From Elysia chlorotica (Eukaryota; Mollusca; Gastropoda; Plakobranchidae), in assembly GCA_003991915.1 (NCBI GenBank), contig RQTK01000214.1, positions 62,501 through 126,500 on the forward strand: DNA of 64,000 bases, given 5' to 3'. A model generated the notes under the pieces. The model did no database searches. It saw nothing but the letters and a program-made list of their open reading frames with translations, and was not told the origin of the DNA. A program made the translations under genes and the position numbers. Position 1 is the stretch's first letter; each line of letters begins with the position of its first letter. Shown piece after piece: positions 9,886 to 22,545 of this stretch.

Positions 9886-10502
9886 GTTACCTGACCCGGA
9901 AAGAAGTTCTGGTGTTAAAATTTTTGCAGCAATCTGATCAGGCAAATGAAACGTACATATCTCCAAAGTTTCCGTTTTTAGTTACACTGTCGTCGCTTCA
10001 AAGCAGGCAGATATTAAAAAAATGTTAAAAAAAAGATATCAATAACGAATACTGCAGGGCAAAAACGACATCAATCATGAAGTATAAATACAAACCTTGT
10101 TATAAAGCTTTACCCCTAATATAACATTTTCGGATATAACTACATAATACAAATGTCAAAATCGATTATCCTTTTCAAAATAAAATGCTCAATTGAGATA
10201 TAAGTAAAAGTTCAATTTATCTTAACTGCGTATTCATTTGTGACTTGTACCGGTTTTCCCCAGTAGAATTTATTTTTGCAATTGAGATAAAGACTTCTGG
10301 ATGTAAAGCAATTCAAAGTTTACACCAATTACAAAGAAATTGGTAATACACAATAATTGGTTCTAAGCAAAAAGGTCCAGACTTGTCATTCTTTACGTAG
10401 TTCAAATAGTTCTTTTGGCAACTAGTATGTTTTATTCTATATCTAAATAAATCATTACATTTAGATAGAGCTTATTGTGAGCTAGGTTTATTATTCTTTT
10501 CA
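9886..10502. other. AT-rich unique DNA
   Basis: No feature recognised. Confidence 0.55.
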
Positions 10503-10735
10503 GTGCGAACGAGCGCAAGTGGTAGAGTCCCCGGTTCAAAACCCACAAACCCTTCAAATTTTATTTGTCTGATTTAGTCCTCAACTGATGTGACCGGCTG
10601 AGACAGGAGTCATGGTATCTCCGCCCTGTATCGTGCGTGGCAGCACATAAATTTGTCAGACGTCAGTCTTGGGACCCGTCCACAATATAGCCTATATAGT
10701 GCTGTTGTTGGACGTTAAACCAACTCAACAACACC
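10503..10735 (+). mobile_element. tRNA-derived SINE with shortened head
   Basis: Head remnant GCAAGTGGTAGAGTCCCCGG joined to GGTTCAAAACCC, so the middle of the tRNA-like part is missing. Then CTGAGACAGGAGTCATGG, GGCAGCACATAAATTTGTCA and TAGCCTATATAGTGCTGTTG, ending in a CAACTCAACAACACCAAC tail. The body is close to the best copies. Confidence 0.88.
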
Positions 10736-10895
10736 AACAGATTGGGCCGGTGACATTATTATGTGGGCTGCTGAGACACGAGTCCTTATACACTGTACCC
10801 CGCACTATTTGTGTTGCAGTATAAAAATAGTCAGATGTCCCTCCATAAAATATCTTTGCTGTTGACATTAATGTTAAGAAAGTGAACTGAACCAA
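10736..10895 (+). mobile_element. Decayed SINE body directly after the previous copy
   Basis: ATTGGGCCGGTGACATTA, GCTGAGACACGAGTCC and GTCAGATGTCCCTCCATAAAATAT follow core and tail order with many changes. It abuts the CAAC tail of the preceding SINE, giving a head-to-tail pair. Confidence 0.6.
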
Positions 10896-11955
10896 CCACA
10901 CCCATGGTAAAAAAAAAATCAGCACCAAATAGCAATAAACTAGCTGTGCATCTGATTTAGGTGAAATAGTACTGCAATTTTGATAGTCATTCAAACAACT
11001 AACTTAAAACCAACTTAATATCACAGTTCACTTAGTGCTAGATTGAACTAAGTCATTTTTGCTTTGTAGTACACTTAAAATAATGAATAATGATGAAAGC
11101 ACTACGGGGCGGTAAATTGCACGGTGTAAACCAAGTCTCAGTATTTTTAAACGAACACCTTAAAGGTAAAACCATTAACATAGAGGCACACCTTCTTTCC
11201 AATAGATCTCTGCAAAACTCGTTAACTTGCAAAGAGAACGTAACAAAATTCAAACTTGTTTTTAATATATGGGAATCCCGTCCGCTACGCATACATGATG
11301 CCAAGTGATGTTTTTTTTCGCACATTTTTTTTTATTACTTGACGTTTATTTTTAAAATAATGGGAGTCAGCAGAAAGGCAGCCAACAGGTTATACCGTGC
11401 GTTTGAACTGAGGTACACGCATAAGGCGGTTTCAGGTCGTCTTCCCCAAAGAACTGTGAACTACCTCTTCCATACAGATGTTGGTAAAATACACGAAACT
11501 ACTTTTTTGCACTTACACCAAGGCGTCCAAAAATAGAATGCTAAGTCGCCGAAATCTACATAAACTTGCAGCAAGAATCAAAGTGAGATATACTTTAAAC
11601 ATCTTCCCATCTCGCTGTGCGTCTATTATTTAGAAACAATAGATATAAAATCACTAATCATAAATTTTACGAATTTTCAAAAATGCTCCAAAAACAGCGC
11701 GCACTTAGAGTTTAAACTTTTGCAGTGTAGGTTGATTGTGTGGGCTGAAATATACTCTCTAAGTATGAGTCTGTTCTATCTATGCTTAAAATTACAGGAA
11801 ATAAATTCACGTTTATCCTTCCCATTTCGTTCAGTTCGGTGACTTGGCCTTCTATTTTTGGACGTGACTTAGACCTAATAAACAATGTAAAATATAGAAG
11901 ATCATAGTACTATGTGAACGAAAACTCATGGATACACAGGGTATTATAAGACAAG
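10896..11955. other. Unique non-coding DNA
   Basis: Short frames at about 11053-11536 show no domain or splice support. Confidence 0.5.
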
Positions 11956-11961
11956 GAAGCG

Positions 11962-11980
11962 AGAAAGAGTGAGGGAGAGA

Positions 11981-12020
<40 letters not shown>

Positions 12021-12032
12021 GAGAGGGTGAGA
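11962..12032. repeat. GA microsatellite
   Basis: GA run with a few GTGA interruptions. Confidence 0.92.
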
Positions 12033-12044
12033 GAATAAAAGGAG

Positions 12045-12452
<408 letters not shown>

Positions 12453-13660
12453 GCTGTGGCAGCAGTAGCAATAATAATGACAAGCTTCATCAATATAATT
12501 GTCGAAACATTATACTCACAACACAAGCAAACTGTATGAACGCACCCTTTCATCCTATATGATTTTGCAACCGACTTGGAGCTTGTGCTATTAGCTCCGC
12601 TTTCGTCAGGTTTCTGATACAAATCCATTACACGGAAACTCTATCTCCATTTCCTGTTGGGTGCTTGCCAGACTCTTATACGGTTTGGGAATTCCTTGAA
12701 GACACGTTCCTGCACTGGAGTCCACCGTACCACAAGTAGGTCTACCACCGTGGCAGAATGTTAGAGTGACTTCTCTTTGTATGAAAGGTCACCTGATATC
12801 GTTGTTTTTTTATGATTTTTTTTGTGTGTGTTTGCAATTACTCGGTCCAGCCGTTTACAAGTCGAAGAGTCTGTTAGATTTCAAACAAAAACACACGAAT
12901 TGTTTCTTCAACAATCTTTTATTTATATTATCTGCTTACATACGTTTCTTGCATAGCCACTTTTCTTTGTTATAATTATTAGTAGCAGTTAAACCGTTTT
13001 ATGAAGAAAGTCATTATTTATAATTTATTGTTACTATTTACCACTAGTGTAAGTTAAGTTTTGTGTAAGCCTTTTGATTCCCTGTGGAACATAAGACCGC
13101 TGCAAATTCACCTCGACCCAGATGGTACCCGCATTATCAGTGCTTTGCCGTCAAGCCAGCTTTATTTAAAGTTAAGATGTTTGATAAATACCCGTATTTA
13201 AAAACCGATTTTATGATTATATATTTAAATGATTTTTAAAACGTGAACATTTTGTTGTCGTATATAACACTACTGGTATATTTAAGACGATGGTTGTATT
13301 TTTATGACAATTATGCACGATATTATGTTGACATATTAACTATTTATATTCCAAGCGGGTAATTTTGTCGTTGATGGTCGCTTAAAATTTTTTAAAATTT
13401 GGTAATTTTCGATTTGTAACCTTTCTTGCTTTAATATCTATTTTTTGCTTTGTTTTTTAGTTAAAAAACGTATTGCCGAGCGGAGATCAATTCATACAAA
13501 TTAGGTGGTAAATGATTGTTTTTGTTTCAATACTACTTATCTCAAATACATACACGCGTAAAAATTCCAGCTGTATTTCTGTATTATAGGCATGTCGGTG
13601 TGTCTGTGCGCCTGCCTGTCATGAAGTCTGTCTATTTTTTTGTCAATATGCCTCTCTGTG
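12453..13660. other. AT-rich unique DNA
   Basis: No exon or mobile element recognised. Confidence 0.5.
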
Positions 13661-13662
13661 TG

Positions 13663-13663
<1 letters not shown>

Positions 13664-13704
<41 letters not shown>
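13664..13704. repeat. TC microsatellite
   Basis: TC run within a wider pyrimidine-rich segment (13590-13800). Confidence 0.9.
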
Positions 13705-13707
<3 letters not shown>

Positions 13708-15185
13708 CTCTGTCTCCCATTCTGTGCTTCTATACCTGTCTCCATCCCCTCTCTCTCCGTTCTCTCTATCTCCCCCTTTCCCCTTTATCTCCTAAATCTT
13801 TCTATCACCGTCTACCAACAACTTAGTAAGTCACTGGAGCTGATATTCCTGTCCGCTCCATGCATTACACACGCGCACTACAGGAGCGTTAGTCCCGCGG
13901 GAGCGCTAGGGAAGTCATTGATTACTCACTCAGGTCGAAAACTGCGCTCCGCTTCTGAAAATGACTTTGACACTCACTCTGCCGGTGAATTTTCGTGTAT
14001 TTTTTTTAAATTTTAAATACAGATGATTCAGAATGCACATTTTTATAGCGTCTATTTATGCTGAAACAAATTGTAACAGTAAAAAAAGAGGGGGGGGGGA
14101 GGGGGGGGTATTTTTCATGTTTTAAATCAAGACGTTTTATGTAATGTATAAATATTTGTTACTACGTCTAGCGTAACAAAAAAATGAACGAGCGGACTTT
14201 TTATAACTTAAATCAAGACGGCCTATGTATAACTAGTTTGTGCTTACGTCTAATTATGTCACAACATTCTAAAATCAAAAAGATAAAAACAAAAACTACT
14301 CTCAATTTTGATTTATCAACTTACTCTTACAATATTCAATGACAGAGCGCGGACTTATCAAAGAGTCCATCCTCTATTTTCTAAGATCTTTAGAACAACG
14401 GCTTGTTACGACCAAGAAAATTCTCGAAACAAGACAACACTAAGAAAACCCCCCATAAAATCCAACAATAAAGATAAGCCAGCAGCATGGTAAAATAAAA
14501 AAAAAAACCCAACAAAATAGAACAAAGAGAAAAGACGCAATAATTTGAAAACAACAAGAAAAACTGCAGCAATAAAACAAACTAAACTACACCAGCAACA
14601 AAGAAAAAACAAAAAGAAAACTTACACGAAACAAACATTTATTTCTCTGTGGCATTAAGCTTTACATTGAAAAAAAAAATCAATATTGTAATACGTTAAG
14701 ACATAACAATTGCCGATACAAAATTGCGTATCAAGAGAGATTGGAAACACAAAAACTCAACAAATATAGCTTGAAAAATTGCTTTTATAAAAAAGAGGTT
14801 GCAATATAAAAATAATCATTGTGGATTGAAACTAATCCTGTGCAGTATGCGGTATTTTCCCTTCAAAGACGACATAATTTAAACACCAGAACTGATATTC
14901 AAACCTGTATTATCACACACTTTATCTTGGCGCCCATAGATGGTAAATTGTGACAAAATTAGCGCATAGCTTAAGAAACAGAGAAGAAAAATACAGCCCT
15001 GATAACAAAATGTTTTTCAAACGATTAAGCAAGTTATTGAAATTTCTCTAGGGGAAAATAAAGCCTGCTTTAAAATTGCTGCCGTTGTTTGAGTAGTTGG
15101 TGAGCGTTCGAGATTATGAGAAAAGAATAAGAAAATTGAGTTACGTAAAGGAAAATGACTTAAAATTGAAATCGAATATTTAAAA
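13705..15185. other. Non-coding DNA with a G-run
   Basis: Contains an interrupted run of G (about 10 G, A, 8 G) at 14090-14108 and a small hairpin around TCCCGCGGGA at 13893-13902. Otherwise unique and AT-rich. Confidence 0.5.
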
Positions 15186-15470
15186 CCACTGCATTATCCT
15201 TTCACCCTCCCTTCTCTCTGTCTCACTCTGTCTATTTGTCTCTCTTTATCTTTCTGTCGCTGTGTGTAATTCTCTATTTCCCGTTGTATTCCACTATCTC
15301 ATTCACTATTTTGTCTCTATCTGTTTATTCTCTGATAATCTCCCTATATTTATCCTCCACGCTTAATCTCTCTCTCTCTCCCTCTCTCCCTCTTTCTGTC
15401 TTTCTGTCTGTCTCTCCGTCTGCCTGCCTGCCTTTCTGTCTGTCTGTCTGCCCCATCCCTCTCTCTATTT
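15186..15470. repeat. Pyrimidine-rich low-complexity tract
   Basis: Irregular TC, TCTG and TGCC steps. The Leu/Ser-rich forward frame over it is low-complexity. Confidence 0.8.
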
Positions 15471-16920
15471 CTCGCATTATACATCTTTCTTACTTCTCTC
15501 AGTGCATTTTCCTTTCTATCTCAAACTGTAACGCCATCCTCTTCTCCCTGTCTATTAACCCATCGCCTCTACTGGTTTTAGTCATTCCATCCACCTAATC
15601 AACCACTATACATAAACACACACACACACACATACGCAAACAGGAAGTCTAGCTTCCTCTGATGAGGAAAGACCTCAGAGTTCCGGGAAAAACACCTTTT
15701 TTCTCTGAGAAGACGAGATATTTTCCCTGGCAGCTTTCCCTCCCGGCCCATTAGCGCGATTGGCGGGGCAAGATTGAAGCCCGTGGCCTCCTGGGATGAT
15801 CCCGTCTCCGAGACGAGTCCATGTAATCTTTTTTCCAATGGCGGACCCTGTAGGTCAGGCTTATTACATGAGTACCCAGCAGAAAAAAAAAATCCACAGA
15901 AAACAGCCAGAGACGATTGAAATGAGAATATGTATGTCGAACGAAACAAGTTTATATTTTTAAATTGCGTGAAATATTTTGAATTATTTTTTTTCTGTAT
16001 TTTGTGACTATTGTGGAGATATATTTAATGACTTTCCGTTGTTGTAAGAAAGAAAAGTTTCTACTTTAGTATATGCAGTTTGATAAAATTTAAGGAGAGG
16101 GTGAGATCTTGCTGTTGCAATAATTAAAAGCAGAATGAAAAATGACAGCAACAAAACAAATAACAAACACCTTCGCCCTCTCCAAACAATAAAAAGAAAA
16201 TGAAACAACACAACCAAACGTCACAACAGAACAGACGTACGACAATCTAATTTTTTTTACATAAAAATATGGATCCGCAGCTCTCTTTTTAATCACACAT
16301 AATTATTTAAGAAGGAATACAAAGTATTTTTTAAAACATTTTTAAAAACAGCTAAAAAGTACATCTTGGCGCTGGTGTTGCACACTTTAAAAAAAAATGA
16401 AAAACCCATTCGAAAAAAAAACCCATAAGTTGAACACATAGTATCGTCAAAATTAATCGTTGGGATTTCATAATCACGTTTAATGTTGTAATTATGCGTC
16501 ACAAAACTTAACCTCATCCAAAAAAGTTATCGTTTGCGGTTTTTTATAGCACATGGCGTTTAATTAGACAACAGGATAAACCCGCACATGAGAAAATGAG
16601 TGGACGATCGATTTCCATGGCTAGCCCAGTCCGGCTACGCTTCCCCGGTCAAAGTGCTTTACAGTCATAGACTCCCGTCCCGCTAGACCATTACTGACGC
16701 AGCTACTTTTTCAGAAGTGGCAGAAGAGCTGCTATTAGACATAGCTCGTCACTTCAGCATATTGACACTAATGACAGGGTAACATTAGTAGAACCTAGAC
16801 TTATAACAAAAAGTTCATTGAACCCATGCATGGAAAAAATACATTTATTGAAAGATATTTACTGACCTCTCTTGGGGAAATTTAAAATTGACGTGGCCAT
16901 TACGGTGATATCAATGGACA
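15471..16920. other. Unique non-coding DNA
   Basis: A GC-richer patch at 15650-15870 is open on the minus strand for 116 residues but has no recognisable domain. The rest is AT-rich. Confidence 0.45.
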
Positions 16921-16922
16921 TA

Positions 16923-17145
16923 AGAGCCTTGTCTTGTCAGTCCCTCTAAGCAAAGGGTAGAATTAACACAAGTGATATAGCCTTGTATTGTCAGTCCCAC
17001 TAGGCAAAGGGTAGAATTAATACAAGTGATATAGTCTTCTCTTGTGAGTCCCTCTAGGCAAAGAGTAGAATTAACACAAGTGATAGAGCCTTGTCTTGTC
17101 AGTCCGACTAGGCAAAGAGTAGAATTGACGCAAGTGATAGAGCGT
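16923..17145. repeat. 54-bp minisatellite, first array (4 units)
   Basis: Four units sharing CTTGTCAGTCCCACTAGGCA and GGGTAGAATTAACACAAGTG. Same unit as the larger array at 17819-18600. Confidence 0.92.
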
Positions 17146-17149
17146 CAAA

Positions 17150-17350
17150 ATTCCTGTTTTGCAGCCTAGAACGGTAGCACATGTATTTGTCCAATTTCGT
17201 TCCATACTGGTTGGGTCAGTGTAAGTATAATGTTAACGACTGAGACAGGGATCATGGTATCTCCGCACTGTCTATGTCTTGGGACCCGCCCACAGTTTGA
17301 GCTATATAGTGCTGAACTTGGACGCTAAGCAACAAACAAACAAACAAACC
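17150..17350 (+). mobile_element. SINE body after first 54-bp array
   Basis: CTGGTTGGGTCAGTGTAAGT, CTGAGACAGGGATCATGG and GAGCTATATAGTGCTGAAC, then a CAAACAAACAAA tail. About 30 bp between the core and tail (the GGCAGCA...GTCAGAC part) are missing relative to the sister copy at 18605-18840. Confidence 0.8.
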
Positions 17351-17712
17351 TGTTAGATGTGAGACGTGGAAGTCAACAAAAGTAGTAGAAGAGAAACTCC
17401 ACAACTACCTGAGTAAAATAATATTTCAGAATGTTGAAGATCGGTTTGCAGCCACAAACACCCAGTATAGCAGTTCTGGAGATGTCAGGGGCGGAGAGGA
17501 TGTATGTGAAGCAATAGAGGAGATGTAGATGGGGTTGGATAGGTCGTATCAGTCTGAGGAATGACGGTGGAAATTAAGCTGAGCTGTTTCACTTAGGTCG
17601 ATTACAAAACGACCAAGAAGTATAGTCGACCAAAAAAAAAAACACAACAAAAAACAACAACAAAACAAGCAAACTCACACACACACACAACCGCCTGGGG
17701 GCGATTGGTACA
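17351..17712. repeat. Segmental duplication, copy 1 flank
   Basis: Sequence from CCTGTTAGATGTGAGACG to CACACACAACCGCCTGGGGG is nearly identical to 18841-19195. With the preceding array and SINE it forms a ~790-bp block duplicated about 1.46-1.49 kb downstream. Confidence 0.92.
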
Positions 17713-17724
17713 GGCTGCACAGAA

Positions 17725-17818
17725 TGAGGCGGGCGCGGTAGTCCAGGGGTAGAACATCGGCTTCCGACGCCAAAGGTCCCGAGTTCGAATCCTGGCTGTT
17801 GCGTTCCCTACTGGTTGG
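17725..17818 (+). mobile_element. SINE head cut off by the 54-bp array
   Basis: GCGCGGTAGTCCAGGGGTAG (A-box region) and GAGTTCGAATCCTGGC (B box) match the head at 44585-44660. The core stops after CTGGTTGGGT and passes straight into the first 54-bp unit at about 17819. Confidence 0.82.
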
Positions 17819-18600
17819 GTACTTGTCTTGTCAGTCCCACTAGGCAAAGAGTAGAATTAACACAAGTGATATAGACTTGTCTTGTCAGTCCCACTAGGCA
17901 AAGGGTAGAATTAACGCAAGTGATATAGCCTTGTCTTGTCAGTCCCACTAGGCAAAGAGTAGAATTAACGCAAGTGATATAGTCTTGTCTTGTTAGTCCC
18001 ACTAGGCAAAGGGTAGAATTAACTTAAGTGATATAGTCTTCTCTTGTTAGTCCCTCTAGGCAAAGAGTAGAATTAACACAAGTGATAGAGCCTTCACTAG
18101 GCAAGAGAGTAGAATTAACGCAAGTGATATAGCTTGTCTTGTCAGTCCCACTAGGCAAAGGTAGAATTAAGCAAGTGATATAGTCTTGTCTTGTTAGTCC
18201 CACTAGGCAAAGGGTAGAATTGACGCAAGTGATATAGCCTTGTCTTGTCAGTCCCACTAGGCAAAGGGTAGAATTAACGCAAGTGATAGAGCCTTGTCTT
18301 GTCAGTCCCACTAGGCAAAGAGTAGAATTAACACAAGTGATATAGCCTTGTCTTGTCAGTCCCACTAGGCAAAGGGTAGAATTAACACAAGTGATATAGC
18401 CTTGTCTTGTCAGTCCCACTAGGCAAAGGGTAGAATTAACACAAGTGATATAGCCTTCTCTTGTCAGTCCCTCTAGGCAAAGGGTAAAATTGACACAAGT
18501 GATATAGTCTTGTCTTGTCAGTCCTTCTAGGCAAAGGGTAATAGCCTTGTCTTGTCAGTCCCTCTAGGCAAAGCGTAGAATTGACGCAAGTGATAGAGCC
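17819..18600. repeat. 54-bp minisatellite, main array (~15 units)
   Basis: About fifteen TAGGCAA-bearing units, most 54 bp, a few shortened (near 18090-18160 and 18535-18560). Since 54 is a multiple of three, the minus strand carries an open 18-residue repeat (GLTRQGYITCVNSTLCLV), which I regard as non-coding. The array lies between a SINE head (17725) and a SINE body (18605). Confidence 0.95.
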
Positions 18601-18604
18601 TCAA

Positions 18605-18840
18605 ACCTCCTGTTTCGCAGCCTAGAACGGTAAAACATGTATTTGTTCAATTTCGTTCCCTACTGGTTGGGTCAGTGTAAGTATAATGCTAATTGAGGGT
18701 GGCAGGGGTCATGGTATACCCGCACTGTCTATGTGTGGCAGCAAGTCACATTGTTAGACGGTAGCCTTGGAATCCACCCACAATACGGTATATATAGTGC
18801 TGAACTTGGACGCTAAGCAACAAACAAACAAACAAACAAA
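18605..18840 (+). mobile_element. SINE body after main 54-bp array
   Basis: CTACTGGTTGGGTCAGTGTA, GGCAGCAAGTCACATTGTTA and TATATATAGTGCTGAAC, with a CAAACAAAC tail. Sister of 17150-17350 but with the middle segment retained. Confidence 0.82.
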
Positions 18841-19195
18841 CCTGTTAGATGTGAGACGTAGAAGTCAACAAAAGTAGTAGAAGAGAAACTCCACAACTAC
18901 CAGAGTAAAATAATATTTCAGAATGTTGAAGATCGGTTTGCAGCTACAAACTCCGAGTATAGCAGTTCTGGAGATGTCAGGGGCGGAGAGGATGTATGTG
19001 AAGCAATAGAGGACATGTAGGGTTGGATCGGACGTATTAGTCTGAGGAATGACGGTGGAAATTAAGCTGAGCTGTTTCACTTAGGTCGATTACAAAAGGA
19101 CCAAGAAGTATAGTCGACCCAAAAAAAAAACACAACAAAAAACAACAACAAAACAAGCAAACTCACACACACACACAACCACCTGGGGGCGATGG
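18841..19195. repeat. Segmental duplication, copy 2 flank
   Basis: Near-identical partner of 17351-17712, diverging after ACCTGGGGGCGAT. Confidence 0.92.
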
Positions 19196-21095
19196 ATACA
19201 GTGGAGCCGTGACTGTACGATGTGCCGTATTTCATACAAACATACAAACTTTAACCCTAGCACGTCAGGCAACTGCAAACCGAACACATTTGAGAATCGA
19301 TGTCCAAACCGTATGAGTCCAGGCACAGGGTGGATTAGAGATTAAGAATTAGGGAAGAAAAATAAAATTCTATCAAATGTACTCGGAAAGAATAATGTAG
19401 GACATGTACCCAACCAGCAACAACACTTCACGTTATTGCACTGTTAGGAGGAGCTCTAACCAATCATTGAAAGGCATAGTGTTTTACCTCAAAACCAGAA
19501 AATCTTTAGCTTGTTTGCCAAGTCATCAAGCTGTGTATCACATCTGCTTGTTCTGTTCAACATGTCACTAATAAAGCCACGGTTAAAATCAAATTTCCAT
19601 GAACTTTTATTCCTTTAAAGACTTAACAGATCTTAAACCTTTAGTTTTAAATCTATAAAAGCACTTTGACTAGTTCCGTTATTTATTTGTATCTTGCTAT
19701 CCAAGCCTAACAAGTATTTTATCTTCACAGTCGGTGTTACAAGTAAACTCTATCGTACATTCTGGTGTTAAAACCAACCGCGCGAAGAACGCTTTTAACG
19801 GGGAATAAAACAGTTGAGATAATTGCGATCGAATGAAAAGTCCACTCGGCATATCTTAGAATACTACCAAGATGGTAAAAGGTGACTTTTCCTCTGTTTA
19901 TGTATGCTGTGTTTTGTTTCACATCACTTATCGTCAGGATCTACGCTATCTTGACGACTGGTCTCAAGGGGTAAGGTATGACAATTTTACGTGATGCCAC
20001 GAAGCAAGTTCACCATGGCCTCTTTTTCAGCCTGTCATCACTGACACCTACTGACACCTATCAAATCAGTAGGAAACAAGGCGGCTGCAGACTACCTCGC
20101 CATCTGACGTTCCTTTATGAAAATATTGCATCGCATACATACTGAAAGGTGACAAGCAACCTCTCTTCCCTCGTTACGAAAGATCAGATCACGCAGTGGT
20201 AGACTTCTCTCACCTAAAACCCGTATTGACATGTAGGCAATTTCATTAATTTCACTACACCAGTTAGTGTACAGCCAGGTTATAAATTATTATTTATCTT
20301 TTTTTTTTTTTTATAAAGATTGATGTCAATAATGTTTGTGTGTTTTTGTGTGCGGATGTGTGTAGACTTTTGTAATCTGTGAATATTTGCTACACTGTAA
20401 CCAAATAAAATTCGCCACGTGGACTAATGCAGTTATTATCTTATCTTATATGAAATAATAATTGTTAGACGGTAGTTGGTACCAAACTTTGAGCTAACAT
20501 CAGACTCTGAGTAACAAGATACCGGACCAGTGTGACTCATAAGCCGGTTCCATTATTTGTCTGGAACTAACACATGTTTAGGAAAAAAAAGTTCCAGGAT
20601 GATATCCGAATGCCAGAGTAACAACTTTGATCATTGGCGGACTACTATTGATCCCAGGTTAACAAAAGTCTTAAAACTAACATTCGGCCTTAAACTAACA
20701 TTAGTCCACATTATTTGCATCTCTTTGAGACTAACATCGATCTTAGACTAACTATAATTTTTGTCGATGTCAAACTGAAGACATATCAAATACGCATCAC
20801 TATGAACCAAGGACGTTATTGAAAAGTCTGTCTTAATCGGTAAAAGTATTATAAAAAATCAAACAAAAATTGCTGTGACGTATACTCGCCTTATTAGAAA
20901 ATATAAAAAAGAAACATGTTAAAATGAGCCTTCTTCGTAAAAATCACCGCTTTGTGTTATACTCTAATCGATGAGTTAAGAGCATTATCGATCTTTAACA
21001 AACTTTGATGTCAATATTTACGGTGTTCTTTTTATCTTCAAAGTAGAGGCAAATTCTACGCGCTTGAAAAAGGATTGAATAATTTCGTTTTACAG
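19196..21095. other. Unique non-coding DNA
   Basis: No exon, element or RNA recognised. The TTTTTTTTTT to AATAAAATTCGCC stretch at 20300-20420 could be a retrotransposon end, but this is not supported well enough to name. Confidence 0.45.
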
Positions 21096-21100
21096 ATTCA

Positions 21101-21385
21101 GTTTAAATATTTAAAGTGAATCATACAATATAATTATGGTAAATGTTTAAACTGAATCATACAATATACTTATGGTAAATGTTTAAACTGAATCATACAA
21201 TATAATTATGGTAAATGTTTAAACTGAATCATGCAGAATAACTATTTTAAATGTTTAAACTGAATCATACAATACAAAAATGGTAAATGTTTAAAGAAAA
21301 TCATACAGTAGAATTATTAAAAACAGTTTAAGTAAATTTTACAATATAATTATGTTTAATGTTTAAATCGAATCATGCAATAGAA
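21101..21385. repeat. 36-bp minisatellite, ~8 copies
   Basis: Units begin TGTTTAAACTGAATCATAC and end TTATGGTAAA. The first four are close to identical and the last three decay. Each unit carries the palindrome GTTTAAAC or its remnant. Confidence 0.92.
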
Positions 21386-21604
21386 CCACGGCCACCGAAC
21401 ATCCATGTGATGAGCGAAGCACTTCAATATCGAACAGACTCCCATGGCGCGTCCAAGCATTAAAATCAAAAGCGTGTTTGCATAAATCGGAGAAAAAACA
21501 TGCTGGCCTCAGCAAGATGCCTGCCGCTCGCCACAGCATCGCACAGATTGCTCTGACGAAAGGCACTTGGTATTGATCAGAGAAACATAGGGGTAAACAG
21601 ACAG

Positions 21605-21607
<3 letters not shown>

Positions 21608-21665
<58 letters not shown>

Positions 21666-21782
21666 AGAAAGGGATAGATAGAGAGAAGAACGGAGTGAGA
21701 GATTGATTGAGCACGAGGCAAGAAAAAAAAGACAGATAGGGATAGAGAGAGAAGGAGAGGGAGAGTATGTGTGCGTGTGTGT

Positions 21783-21852
<70 letters not shown>

Positions 21853-21931
21853 CAGAGAGGAGAGAGAAGGGGAGGGAGAGTATGTGTGTGTATGTGTGAG
21901 ACCAAGAAAGAGAAAGAGAGGGGAGAGAGAT

Positions 21932-21968
<37 letters not shown>

Positions 21969-21970
21969 AG
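21608..21970. repeat. GA-rich microsatellite complex
   Basis: Three long GA runs (21608-21662, 21788-21846, 21930-21966) separated by similar purine/TG spacers (GGGAGAGTATGTGTG twice), showing that the whole cassette duplicated. Confidence 0.93.
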
Positions 21971-21996
21971 CTGAATGGGCTCAGAAACTAAGAGGA

Positions 21997-22278
21997 NNNN
22001 NNNNNNNNNNNNNNNNNNNNNNNNNNNNNNNNNNNNNNNNNNNNNNNNNNNNNNNNNNNNNNNNNNNNNNNNNNNNNNNNNNNNNNNNNNNNNNNNNNNN
22101 NNNNNNNNNNNNNNNNNNNNNNNNNNNNNNNNNNNNNNNNNNNNNNNNNNNNNNNNNNNNNNNNNNNNNNNNNNNNNNNNNNNNNNNNNNNNNNNNNNNN
22201 NNNNNNNNNNNNNNNNNNNNNNNNNNNNNNNNNNNNNNNNNNNNNNNNNNNNNNNNNNNNNNNNNNNNNNNNNNNNNN
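21997..22278. other. Assembly gap (N)
   Basis: 282 N within GA-repeat context. Frames drawn across it have no meaning. Confidence 0.99.
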
Positions 22279-22302
22279 AAAACAAAGAAAAAAAAAAAGA
22301 AG

Positions 22303-22333
<31 letters not shown>

Positions 22334-22545
22334 CAAAGACAGAGAGAGGCAAACAGACCGACATACAGGGAGTAGGGAAGACAAAGGTTGATAGGAATAA
22401 AGATACATGAGAGGAGAGAGGTAGGTAGACAGACAGACATACAGACAGTGCGTGGAGTGAAAAGGGAGGGGGGAAGTGAGAGCAATAGAGATAGAAGGAG
22501 TGAAAGAGAGATAAAGACAGATTCAGAAAGAATCAGATGCACAGT
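22279..22545. repeat. Purine-rich GA/AAG tract
   Basis: GA run at 22311-22333 within a longer strand-asymmetric purine stretch. Confidence 0.85.

Noticed and set aside
15599-15949. 116-residue minus frame in a GC-richer patch
   Set aside because: No recognisable domain, and the C-terminal end is a CA-repeat translation.
17725-17818. Possible functional tRNA gene
   Set aside because: A and B boxes are present, but acceptor and T stems do not pair properly and the sequence runs into a SINE core. It is a SINE head.
17808-18419. Repeated Cys-containing 18-residue peptide frames
   Set aside because: A 54-bp tandem repeat keeps one frame open by arithmetic. Shortened units shift the frame, and no signal peptide or splice site supports a gene.
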